64,000 nt of DNA from Nocardioides sp. Root140 (GTDB lineage Bacteria; Actinomycetota; Actinomycetes; Propionibacteriales; Nocardioidaceae): positions 1-64,000 of the forward strand of contig NZ_LMFI01000016.1 in the NCBI RefSeq assembly GCF_001426745.1. The letters are read 5' to 3'. The notes beneath the pieces were generated by a model. That model worked only from the letters and a program-made list of their open reading frames with translations, ran no database searches and was not told the DNA's origin. Below are positions 57,235 through 64,000 of the stretch, piece by piece (the stretch's first letter is position 1; each line of letters starts with the position of its first letter). Made by a program: the position numbers and the translations under genes.

Positions 57235-58025
57235 CCCGAGAATCCGCCGTCGGCGGCGACCACCGAGCCGTTGAGCACACCGCCGGCCGGTGAACAGCAG
57301 AACGCGATCGTCGCGGCCATCTCCGCCGGCTCGATGGTCCGCTTGATCAGCTGGGACTCGGCGAGCTCTGCCGGGTCGGTGAGCCCGTAGATGCCTGCGG
57401 TGGCGGCCAGCATCGCGGTGTCGGTGGAGCCGGGCGAGACCGCGACCGCGGTGACGCCGGTGCCGACCAGGTCGGCAGCCAACCCGCGGATGATCCCGAG
57501 TGCCGCGTGCTTCGACGCGTTGTAGGCGGCCAGGTGGAACAGCCCACGGCTCCCGGCGGCGGAGACGACGGCGACGAACCGGCAGTCCGACGGGTCGGGC
57601 TGGGCCAGCAGCACCGGCACGCAGGCGGCGGCGGTGTGCCACACGCCGAGTGCGTTGACGCTCCACTGGGTCTGAAGGTCTTCGACCGGCGTCTCCCACA
57701 GCGGCGCGCCGCCGGCGATGACACCGGCGGCCGCGACCACTGCGTCGAGGCGGCCGAAGCGATCCACCCCGGCCGCGACCGCCTGCCGCACGGAGGCCTC
57801 GTCGGCGACGTCGGCCTCGATCGCCTCGACACGCGCGGGGTCGAGTCGGGCGACGGCGGCGAGGTCCTCACGCGTCGCCAAGGGGTAGGACAGCCCGCTG
57901 TCGGCGCCGCGGCAGGAGTCGATCGCGATCACCCGGTGGCCGGTGTCGAGCAGCTCCGCCACAGTGGCCGCGCCGATCCCCCGGGCGGCGCCGGTGACCA
58001 GGACGACTCGTTCGGTGCCGGTCAC
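57231..58025 (-). CDS. SDR oxidoreductase encoded within the mft operon
   Basis: The 264-residue SDR has TGAARGIGAA, AAAGVIAGG, SAAGSRGLFHLAAYNASK and ADGGFSG. It fits the mycofactocin-associated SDR groups, whose members keep NAD tightly bound and pass electrons to mycofactocin. It is translationally coupled on both sides: its GTG overlaps the mftE stop and its stop overlaps the mftF start. In Mycobacterium mftE is followed by mftF, so this gene is an insertion in the core order. Its substrate is unknown; it could instead take part in cofactor maturation. Confidence 0.85.
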   Translation of the reverse strand: MTGTERVVLVTGAARGIGAATVAELLDTGHRVIAIDSCRGADSGLSYPLATREDLAAVARLDPARVEAIEADVADEASVRQAVAAGVDRFGRLDAVVAAAGVIAGGAPLWETPVEDLQTQWSVNALGVWHTAAACVPVLLAQPDPSDCRFVAVVSAAGSRGLFHLAAYNASKHAALGIIRGLAADLVGTGVTAVAVSPGSTDTAMLAATAGIYGLTDPAELAESQLIKRTIEPAEMAATIAFCCSPAGGVLNGSVVAADGGFSG

Positions 58026-58732
58026 GGCCGGCTCCCCGCGACCAGGCAGCCGCGTTCGTCAACCGCACCCGAGGCCAGGCGTCGGAGTGCCTTCTCGACG
58101 ATCTGCTCGAGCAGCCGCTCCCCCTCCGCCGCAGTGGCAGTGGTCGGGTCACCCAGGACGCCGTTCGCACTCACCCCGATCACGCCCTGAGCCATCAGCG
58201 TGGGGAGTACGTCGGCCAACGCGCGTGTGTCACCGACCTCGGCGGCACCCATGTCGACGGCGGCGGGATCAAGGTGCAGCATGATCGAAGTCTCGACGTG
58301 GCCGGCGTGCAGATCAACCTCCTCGGTGGCACACGGCAGCCACCGCACGTTGTGCCCCTCCGTGCGCATCCGGGCGACGGCGGCAGTCAATGCGGTGAGG
58401 TTTCCCCCATGGGCGTTGACGAACGTGACCTCTCCAGCCCAGTCGCGCATCGACCGGACCAGCTCGACCAACATGAGCTCCAGGGCCTCGTTGCCGATCG
58501 ACATGAGGCCGGGAAAGCCCTTGTGCTCGCCCGATGCGCCGAAAGCGATCGGTGGCGCGACGTACGCCGTACCACCGATGCGTGCGGCCAGCCGGTCGGT
58601 GACGGCGACTGCGATCGCCGTGTCCGTGCCCATGCCCAGGTGCGGCCCGTGCTGCTCGGTCGACCCGATCGGCACCAGCACATGGCAGTCGGCGGCCAGG
58701 GTCGGCCAGTGCGCCCGGGCCAGCGGAGTCAT
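58022..58732 (-). CDS. mftE: Mycofactocin precursor peptide peptidase
   Basis: The 236-residue creatininase-family metalloprotein has GSTEQHGPHLGMGTD (metal-binding His and Asp), NAHGGN and EEVDLHAGHVETS. MftE cleaves the modified C-terminal Val-Tyr unit from MftA, releasing AHDP (3-amino-5-[(4-hydroxyphenyl)methyl]-4,4-dimethyl-2-pyrrolidinone). The ATG lies nine bases past the mftD stop. Length is normal for the family. Confidence 0.94.
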   Translation of the reverse strand: MTPLARAHWPTLAADCHVLVPIGSTEQHGPHLGMGTDTAIAVAVTDRLAARIGGTAYVAPPIAFGASGEHKGFPGLMSIGNEALELMLVELVRSMRDWAGEVTFVNAHGGNLTALTAAVARMRTEGHNVRWLPCATEEVDLHAGHVETSIMLHLDPAAVDMGAAEVGDTRALADVLPTLMAQGVIGVSANGVLGDPTTATAAEGERLLEQIVEKALRRLASGAVDERGCLVAGSRP

Positions 58733-58741
58733 GAGCGGGAC

Positions 58742-59935
58742 CTACTCCCCGAGCCGACGTTCGAAGCCCTCGGGGATGACGAGGTCGGCGGGGCTGAGCT
58801 GGTCGATCGAGGAGTGCCCCATGCCGAGCAGGGCGCTGTCGATGCCGCTGCGCAGGAGGTCGAGGACGTTCTCCACGCCGGCCTGGCCGTTGGCGCCCAG
58901 GCCCCACAGGTAGGCGCGACCGATCATCACCGCACGGGCGCCCAGGGCCAGCGCCTTCACGACGTCGCTGCCGCGCCGGATGCCGCCGTCCAGCACCACC
59001 TCGATGTCGTCGCCGACCGCTTCGGCGATGCCGGGAAGGACCCGGATCGGGGCGGGGGTGCCGTCGAGGTTGTTGCCGCCGTGGTTGGAGACCGAGATCG
59101 CGGTGACGCCGAGGTCGCGCGCCCGCTTGGCGTCGTCGAGGCGGCACACGCCCTTGAGCATGAACGGGCCACCCCACTCCTTCGCCATCCACTCGACGTC
59201 CTCCCAGGTGGGCGGCGGCGTGGTCATCCACTCGTAGTAGGCGGCGAAGAACGTCGGGCCCTTGCTCTCCCCGGGCGCGGCCAGGTTCGGCGCGGTCAGG
59301 TCCGGGATGTTGCGTTCCTTGGCGAACTGCCACGCCCACCGGGGACGGCGCGCCACCTCGGGAGCCAGCCGCAATGCCGACTTGAAGTCGATCTTCTCGG
59401 GGATCTCAGGGCTGCCCCAGTCACGTCCCATCGAGAAAGACCAGTCCAGGGTGGCGATCAGGCCCTTGGCGCCAGCTGCGCGGGCACGCTCCATGCGCTG
59501 GACCATCACCTCGCGGTCACCGGTCCAGTACATCTGGAAGAACGTGTTGGGGTTGGCCTCCACGACGTCCTCGACCGATCGGCTGGCGAAGTTGCTCAGC
59601 CCGATCACCGTGCCGCGCGCTGCCGCGGCCCTGGCCACCGCGACCTCACCGTCGGGGTGCACGGCTTGTACGCCGGTGGGCGACATGATCACCGGCAGGG
59701 AAATGTCGATGCCCATGACACTGGTGGCCATCGCACGTTCGGGGCGCTGGCCGGCGACGTGCGGTGCGAGTCCGAGCTCGCGGAACGCGGCCTCGTTGTC
59801 GGCAATGCTCTGGCCTCGTTCGGACCCGGCGACGAGTGCGCCGTAGACCGACTTCGGGAGCCGCTTCTTCGCGCGCTGCTGGGCGATCGCGACGGACTCG
59901 AACCAGGGATTCTGGGCCCAGGGGTTCTTGGACAT
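58742..59935 (-). CDS. mftD: Mycofactocin dehydrogenase (FMN-dependent, alpha-hydroxy-acid-oxidase family)
   Basis: The 397-residue FMN TIM-barrel has the family's C-terminal signature ISVSNHGGNNLDGTPAPI with the active-site His, DGGIRRGSDVVKALALGA for phosphate binding, and an N-terminal KRLPKSVYGALVAGSERG. MftD oxidatively deaminates AHDP to premycofactocin. GAGAGG lies before the ATG. It follows mftC after an 89-bp gap with no clear terminator, so the operon likely reads through. Confidence 0.94.
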   Translation of the reverse strand: MSKNPWAQNPWFESVAIAQQRAKKRLPKSVYGALVAGSERGQSIADNEAAFRELGLAPHVAGQRPERAMATSVMGIDISLPVIMSPTGVQAVHPDGEVAVARAAAARGTVIGLSNFASRSVEDVVEANPNTFFQMYWTGDREVMVQRMERARAAGAKGLIATLDWSFSMGRDWGSPEIPEKIDFKSALRLAPEVARRPRWAWQFAKERNIPDLTAPNLAAPGESKGPTFFAAYYEWMTTPPPTWEDVEWMAKEWGGPFMLKGVCRLDDAKRARDLGVTAISVSNHGGNNLDGTPAPIRVLPGIAEAVGDDIEVVLDGGIRRGSDVVKALALGARAVMIGRAYLWGLGANGQAGVENVLDLLRSGIDSALLGMGHSSIDQLSPADLVIPEGFERRLGE

Positions 59936-60024
59936 GGGAGGAAACCTCTCGAAGGAGCTGGTGGATCTGGATCAGGCAATGGGCTCTGCCCGGCCAGCCG
60001 GCCAGACCGAGCGCACCGGACAGA

Positions 60025-61269
60025 TCAAGGAGTGAAGCCGGCCAGCGGGTTCTCCGCGCACGCAGAGACCGGCGCCGACGTGGGCGGCGTGAAGTCGGTG
60101 GGTCGCTTCCCGAGCGTGAGCATCACCGGCTGGTTGCGTCCCGGAGTGGCCCGCGAGTGGTCCTGACTGGCGGCGGGAATGCTGCGATCAGCAGCCAGCG
60201 CGGACTCGCCGTACCCCTGCACGCACTCGGGGTCCGGACCGTCCATCGGCAGACCGGTGAAGAACTTCGCAGCCATGCAACCACCACGGCAGGAGTCGAA
60301 GAACTCGCACTTCGTGCAGGCCCCGGAGGTCTGCGGCGCGCGCAGGTCCTGGAACAGCTCGGAGGTCTGCCAGACTTCTGCGAAACCACCGTCGGCGAGC
60401 AGGTTGCCGGCCAGGAAGTTGTCGTGGATCGCGAACGGGCAGGCGTAGACGTCTCCGATCGGGTCGATCAGGCAGACCACGCGTCCGGCGCCGCAGAGGT
60501 TGAGGCCGGGCAGTGCCTCGCCGAATGCGGCGAGGTGGAAGAAGGAGTCTCCGGTGAGCACGTCCTCACCGTTGGCCATCAACCAGTCGTAGAGCTCGCG
60601 CTGCTGCTCGGGAAGCGGGTGCAGCTCGTCCCACACGTCGGCCCCGCGGCCGGAGGGACGCAGGCGGGTGAGGCGCAGCGTGGCGCCGTAGTGGTCGGCG
60701 ATCGCCTTGAACTCGTCGAGCTGGCTGATGTTCTCCCGGGTGCAGACCACGGAGATCTTGGCGTCCTTGAAGCCGGCTTCCTGGAGGTTCTTCAGGGCCA
60801 GGATCGCGGTGTCGTAGGAGCCGGGGCCACGGACGTAGTCGTTGACCTCGGCGGTCGCGCCGTCGAGCGAGATCTGCACGTCGACGTAGTCGGTGGAGGC
60901 CAGGAAGCGGGCCCGTTCGGGGTTGAGCCGCACGCCGTTGGTGGAGAACTTCACGCCCACCTGATGGTCGACGGCGTACTGCAGGAGGTGCCAGAAGTCG
61001 GGACGGATCGTGGGCTCGCCGCCGCCGATGTTCACGTAGAACACCTGCATGCGCTGCAGCTCGTCGATCACCGCCTCGCACTGCTCGGTGGTCAGCTCGC
61101 GCGGGTCGCGGGTGCCACTGCTGGAGAGGCAGTGCGCGCACGCGAGGTTGCAGGCGTAGGTGAGCTCCCAGGTCAGGCAGATCGGCGCGTCGAGGCCGAG
61201 CTCGAACTGGTCGACCAGGGTGCCGCCCTGCGGTCGGGGTGCCTGCGGGCGTGGTGCGGTGATGGTCAT
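60025..61269 (-). CDS. mftC: Mycofactocin radical SAM maturase
   Basis: The 414-residue radical-SAM SPASM protein has the cluster motif C40-x3-C44-x2-C47 (CNLACAHC), a GGGEPT motif and C-terminal auxiliary-cluster cysteines (CGAGRVVC, CTKCEFFDSCRGGC). MftC decarboxylates the C-terminal Tyr of MftA and forms the Val-Tyr cross-link. Its ATG overlaps the mftB stop (ATGA). The extended C-terminus after the SPASM region is Pro- and Ser-rich. Confidence 0.96.
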   Translation of the reverse strand: MTITAPRPQAPRPQGGTLVDQFELGLDAPICLTWELTYACNLACAHCLSSSGTRDPRELTTEQCEAVIDELQRMQVFYVNIGGGEPTIRPDFWHLLQYAVDHQVGVKFSTNGVRLNPERARFLASTDYVDVQISLDGATAEVNDYVRGPGSYDTAILALKNLQEAGFKDAKISVVCTRENISQLDEFKAIADHYGATLRLTRLRPSGRGADVWDELHPLPEQQRELYDWLMANGEDVLTGDSFFHLAAFGEALPGLNLCGAGRVVCLIDPIGDVYACPFAIHDNFLAGNLLADGGFAEVWQTSELFQDLRAPQTSGACTKCEFFDSCRGGCMAAKFFTGLPMDGPDPECVQGYGESALAADRSIPAASQDHSRATPGRNQPVMLTLGKRPTDFTPPTSAPVSACAENPLAGFTP

Positions 61270-61610
61270 CGCTGACCCTCCTTGCGGGGGTGGATCATGT
61301 CGGATTCGGCGAGCGTGGACAGTGCGCCGACGTACGCCGTGAACTGCTCTTCGGGCACGCCCGACTCACGCAGGGCTGTGCGTACGTCGGGTGCCGCGGC
61401 GAGTGCGCGTACGACGGTGACCAGCTCGGGTCGGCGCAGGAAGGACAGGCGTCGGTTGCCGAAGTGGTAGGCCAGGGCGCCGAACGGTTCGGGACGCAGC
61501 GCGACCCGGGGGTTGAGCCGCCACCCGTCCTCGAGACGGACCCCGACCCCGGCTTCGGGCAGGGCGTCGGGCGCGGTCTCGAGGACGGGCGCTGGTGCGG
61601 TGACTGACAT
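61266..61610 (-). CDS. mftB: Mycofactocin peptide chaperone
   Basis: The 114-residue RiPP-recognition-element protein presents MftA to MftC. It has WRLNPRVALRPEPFGALAYHF, RRLSFLRRPELV and a helical C-terminus typical of MftB. The ATG at 61610 is four bases past the mftA stop, with GAGCC-type weak ribosome binding, suggesting translational coupling. It overlaps mftC. Confidence 0.93.
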   Translation of the reverse strand: MSVTAPAPVLETAPDALPEAGVGVRLEDGWRLNPRVALRPEPFGALAYHFGNRRLSFLRRPELVTVVRALAAAPDVRTALRESGVPEEQFTAYVGALSTLAESDMIHPRKEGQR

Positions 61611-61614
61611 CGGC

Positions 61615-61713
61615 TCAGTACACGCCGCACATGCCGTCGATCGAGACTTCCTCGACCAGCATCTCGGCAGTGAGCTCGTCAGTGTCGGCGGTGGTGTTCT
61701 CCGGGTTCTGCAT
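61615..61713 (-). CDS. mftA: Mycofactocin precursor peptide
   Basis: This 32-residue peptide begins MQNPENTT and ends VSIDGMCGVY. The C-terminal IDGMCGVY is the hallmark of MftA; its last Val and Tyr become the cofactor. The acidic leader (DELTAEMLVEE) is the part bound by MftB. A perfect AGGAGG sits before the ATG at 61713. It is the first gene of the operon mftA-B-C-D-E-SDR-F. Confidence 0.97.
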   Translation of the reverse strand: MQNPENTTADTDELTAEMLVEEVSIDGMCGVY

Positions 61714-61816
61714 GGTTCCTCCTCGGCTCGTATGACGTGGCCCACACATTAATGGCACTCAGGTGCGAAATGGAAGGGCGTCTCGGAAATCCTGTCCGAG
61801 CGGGTAGGTTCGCCCC
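61714..61816. promoter_or_regulatory. mftA/mftR divergent promoter
   Basis: The 103-bp gap separates mftA (-) and mftR (+). An AT-rich ACATTAAT stretch near 61745-61752 and a short repeat GCAC-TCAG-GTGC (61755-61766, imperfect beyond four bases) could be the promoter and the MftR operator; this assignment is tentative. Confidence 0.45.
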
Positions 61817-62410
61817 GTGCAGAAGACAGGGCCGGGTCGTCCTCCCGCGACAAGTCACGCCCGGATCGAGGAGGTGGCCTTCCGGCTCTTCGACGAGCAG
61901 GGCTTCGAGAACACCACCGTCGACGAGATCGCGGCGGCCGCGGCCGTCAGCCGGCGCACGCTCTTCCGCTACTACCCCTCGAAGAACGACATCCCATGGG
62001 GTCGGTTCGACGAGAGCCTCGAGAGCCTCGCCGAGCACCTGCGCGAGATGCCGGCCGACCTCCCCGTCGCCGAAGCGGTCCAGGAGTCGGTCAAGGCGTT
62101 CAACTTCGTCGACCCCGATGCGGTGGTCCAACACCGACGCCGCATGCGGCTGCTGATGGAGACGCCGGCACTGCAGGCACACGCGGCACTGCGCCATGCC
62201 GCCTGGCGCGGCGTGATCGCGTCGTACGTCGCCGAGCGGCGCGGCCTGTCGCCCGACGACCTGCATCCACGCACGGTCGGCCGGGTCGCGCTGGCCCTCG
62301 CACTGTCGGCATACCAGCAGTGGCTCGAGGACGAGCGGGCCTCATTGCCCGACCTGCTCGACGAGACCTTCGAGGCCCTCCGAGTCCACGTCTCCGACGT
62401 CAGCGGATGA
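61817..62410 (+). CDS. mftR: TetR-family regulator of the mycofactocin locus
   Basis: The 197-residue protein has a TetR helix-turn-helix (TVDEIAAAAAVSRRTLFRYYPSK) and a C-terminal domain ending in DEERASLPDLLDE-like helices, with the MftR-type N-terminus GRPPATSHARIEEVA. In mycobacteria MftR represses the mft genes and responds to acyl-CoA. The GTG at 61817 has no ribosome site, so the transcript may be leaderless. It diverges from mftA and overlaps the convergent reductase gene by 11 bases. Confidence 0.9.
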   Translation: MQKTGPGRPPATSHARIEEVAFRLFDEQGFENTTVDEIAAAAAVSRRTLFRYYPSKNDIPWGRFDESLESLAEHLREMPADLPVAEAVQESVKAFNFVDPDAVVQHRRRMRLLMETPALQAHAALRHAAWRGVIASYVAERRGLSPDDLHPRTVGRVALALALSAYQQWLEDERASLPDLLDETFEALRVHVSDVSG

Positions 62411-63104
62411 ACCAGCGCCCGAGCAGCGTGCCGTCCTCCTCGAGGAGCAGCGCCAGCTCAAGGGGTACGTCGAGGGTGAGGCCTGCGGTGATGCGGGTGT
62501 GCGTGCCACCGACGAGGCGCGGGATCTGGGTGGCGCACAGCTCGTCGGCGACACCGGAGGCGAGCAGTCCGTCGAAGAGGTGGGGTCCGCCTTCGCAGAG
62601 CATGTCCCGGAACCCGCGCCCAGCAAGGGAATCCTTGAGTGCGGCGAGATCAACTCGTTCCTCACCCAGCACGAGCACGTTGTCCTCACCCAGCAGCGAC
62701 CGGGCATCCGCGAGGCCGGGGGCCGTCGAGACGGTGGCCATCAGGACGCGACCGGGCTCGGCCTCGCGCAACAGGTCAGGCACCTGACCGCTGAGGCTGA
62801 CCACGACGACCGGCTTGTCGGAAGGGCGGTAGTTCTCGGCGCGGGCGGTGCCGGCGCCGACGATGACCGCGTCGCACAGCTTGCGCAGCAGGTGGAAGAC
62901 CCGGCCGTCCGCATCGTTGTTGATGGAGCCGCTGCGTCCGTCGCTTCCGGTCGCCGCGCCGTCGACGGTGCTGACGAAGTTCACGCGTAGCCACGGCGCG
63001 GACGGCGCGGCGTACAACGCGAGCAGGTCGTCGTCGGTGACAGACCCGCTCGTTGGTCGAGTAGGGCGTTCTGCGCCCGTATCGAGACCTTGGCCAGCAG
63101 ACAT
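62400..63104 (-). CDS. RibD C-terminal-domain reductase (pyrimidine/dihydrofolate-reductase-like)
   Basis: The 234-residue protein matches stand-alone RibD-C domains: NFVSTVDGAATGSDGRSG, VFHLLRKLCDAVIVGAGT, a Rossmann-like middle and CEGGPHLFDGLL. It reduces a pyrimidine or pterin-like substrate with NADPH. The ATG at 63104 overlaps the upstream stop by one base (TGATG). Residues about 5-16 are encoded by a REP-like palindrome (63055-63088), so the N-terminus has apparently been extended by a repeat. I saw no alternative start codon between the repeat and the domain. Confidence 0.83.
   Translation of the reverse strand: MSAGQGLDTGAERPTRPTSGSVTDDDLLALYAAPSAPWLRVNFVSTVDGAATGSDGRSGSINNDADGRVFHLLRKLCDAVIVGAGTARAENYRPSDKPVVVVSLSGQVPDLLREAEPGRVLMATVSTAPGLADARSLLGEDNVLVLGEERVDLAALKDSLAGRGFRDMLCEGGPHLFDGLLASGVADELCATQIPRLVGGTHTRITAGLTLDVPLELALLLEEDGTLLGRWFIR
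63055..63088. repeat. REP-like palindromic element inside a coding region
   Basis: GGTCGAGTA at the left and TATCGAGACC at the right flank a GGGCG...CGCCC stem (63064-63068 with 63074-63078). It is the third member of the family found at 45072 and 55504 and lies within the first 17 codons of the RibD-like gene. Confidence 0.75.
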
Positions 63105-63709
63105 CAGGACGCGCATTGCCACCTCGCCACCCAGTACTGGACGCCGAGCGGATCGCCGGAGTAGGTCATCTCACATGTGTGCTCGGCGCCGCCGGCCAAC
63201 GCACCGAGCGCGCGGAAGGCCGGGACCCCGGCGGCCAACAGCTCCGCGCCCAGGTCGACCGACAGCGTGGCAAGTGTGTCCGCATCGCAGGCACGAAGCG
63301 CCGACTCGATCGTGGAGTCGAAAGTGAAGGCACGGTCGTCGAGGTGCCCGGGCGCCTTCTCCCCGCGGCGGGCAGAGCCGTCGCCGACGATCAGAACCCC
63401 TGTGCTGACTGGCGATTCCGACTCCGAGGTGGACACGACGATCTCGCGGTCGAAGCCCGCAGCCGACAGCAGCGACCGCGCCACTCGCTCGCCCAACGGC
63501 GTGGTGACCCCGCGCGCGACGTTCGCCGGATCAGCGGGCGAACACAGCACCTGGATGCGGTCGGGTGACGAGGCGACCAGCCAGCGCACGGAGTCCAGCG
63601 CCAGGGCGCGTACGCCGGCCAGCGGGTCGGCCGTGCCACCGGCGGCGATCATCAACGGTGTCGACGGGACGACCACCGCGTTCCAGCCGGATGAAGGAGC
63701 AGGGGTCAT
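63104..63709 (-). CDS. LigB-like (class III extradiol dioxygenase family) protein
   Basis: The 201-residue protein probably belongs to the LigB-like superfamily as a truncated, possibly non-catalytic member. It opens with VVVPSTPLMIAAGG, has a VLIVGDGSARRGEKAPGHLD segment and ends in SGDPLGVQYWVARW. The usual metal-ligand pattern is not clearly complete. Its ATG overlaps the dihydropteroate synthase stop (ATGA) and its stop overlaps the reductase start, so three genes are tightly coupled. A folate-linked function is suggested only by position. Confidence 0.6.
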   Translation of the reverse strand: MTPAPSSGWNAVVVPSTPLMIAAGGTADPLAGVRALALDSVRWLVASSPDRIQVLCSPADPANVARGVTTPLGERVARSLLSAAGFDREIVVSTSESESPVSTGVLIVGDGSARRGEKAPGHLDDRAFTFDSTIESALRACDADTLATLSVDLGAELLAAGVPAFRALGALAGGAEHTCEMTYSGDPLGVQYWVARWQCAS

Positions 63710-64000
63710 GCCAGGCCTCGCGTCACTCGGGCGGGCTGCCGGGAGCCCATGATCGTCGCGACCATGTCGACCACCTGGCGGGTCTCGACCACCTCGTGCA
63801 CCCGATAGATGCGGGCGCCGGCCTGGGCGCAGAACGCCGTGGCGGCAAGGGTTCCGATGAGGCGCTCCCCCACGGGCAGGTCGAGGGACTCGCCGACGAA
63901 GTCCTTGTTGGACAGGGAGACCAGCACCGGCCACCCGGTGTCGACCATCTCGCCGAGGCGCCTGGTGACCTCCAACGAGTGCGCGGTGTTCTTGCCGAAG
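63706..64000 (-). CDS. folP: Dihydropteroate synthase, 3' part (runs off the window)
   Basis: The last 97 codons of a dihydropteroate synthase are present. FGKNTAHSLEVTRR starts the visible part, followed by PVLVSLSNKDFVGE (the conserved S-x-K/R-x-F region that binds pterin), ERLIGTLAATAFCAQAGARI and RVHEVVETRQVVDM (the RVHD-type motif). The enzyme joins para-aminobenzoate to pterin pyrophosphate. The N-terminal two thirds lie beyond base 64000. In actinobacteria there are often two paralogues; SNKDF rather than SRK may indicate FolP2-like divergence. Confidence 0.85.
   Translation of the reverse strand, partial: FGKNTAHSLEVTRRLGEMVDTGWPVLVSLSNKDFVGESLDLPVGERLIGTLAATAFCAQAGARIYRVHEVVETRQVVDMVATIMGSRQPARVTRGLA

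Noticed and set aside
54109..57390. A very long open frame on the + strand (over 1,000 codons)
   Set aside because: It runs through cysN in a different frame and then antisense to mftF, both of which have clear family motifs. Its translation is Arg/Pro/His-rich shadow sequence of high-GC DNA.

Overview
The window is GC-rich, densely packed DNA with actinobacterial features. It has many GTG and TTG starts, ATGA/GTGA/TGATG translational overlaps, a complete mycofactocin locus, actinobacterial CoA-ester catabolic families and small dispersed palindromic repeats. A Nocardioidaceae-like soil actinomycete fits best, but that is an inference. I saw no rRNA, tRNA, CRISPR, insertion sequence or phage genes.

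Region 1 (about 1-12.5 kb) starts with an EamA exporter and an enoyl-CoA hydratase. An aromatic catabolic set follows: a ring-hydroxylating dioxygenase (beta subunit on +, alpha on -, Rieske ferredoxin and reductase on +), a dihydrodiol-type SDR, a class III extradiol dioxygenase, a meta-cleavage-product-type hydrolase, an ACMSD-type amidohydrolase and a flavin monooxygenase. An IclR regulator sits in the middle. Its likely operator, GTTCCG-N5-CGGAAC, is in all three promoter regions of the set.

Region 2 (12.5-26.9 kb) has menB and a seven-gene leftward operon: P450, aldehyde dehydrogenase, zinc alcohol dehydrogenase, PtpB-like phosphatase, PEP-utilising swivel-domain protein, APH-type kinase and an uncharacterised protein. 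A [3Fe-4S] ferredoxin diverges from the P450. A second swivel-domain protein (799 aa) and a FadR-type GntR regulator share a divergent promoter. Neither swivel protein has an ATP-grasp domain.

Region 3 (25.8-52 kb) is acyl-CoA catabolism: four acyl-CoA dehydrogenases, three AMP-forming ligases, thiolase, CoA-transferase, HMG-CoA-lyase-like enzyme, BadH-like and other SDRs, MaoC hydratase, two quinone-oxidoreductase-like MDR proteins, two more APH kinases and regulators of the GntR, LuxR, TetR and PucR types. A GGTC-N-GACC or GGTA-N-GACC motif recurs at seven promoters in regions 1-3 and suggests control by the two GntR paralogues. The gene set fits activation and beta-oxidation of an alicyclic or branched acid; the substrate cannot be read from the sequence.

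Region 4 (52.2-55.7 kb) has a TauE/SafE transporter and cysD-cysN, followed by a strong terminator and several repeats. Region 5 (55.7-62.4 kb) is mycofactocin biosynthesis, mftA-B-C-D-E-SDR-F on the minus strand with mftR divergent; the 32-residue mftA is annotated here. Region 6 (62.4-64 kb) has a RibD-C-domain reductase, a LigB-like protein and the 3' end of a dihydropteroate synthase gene cut by the window edge.
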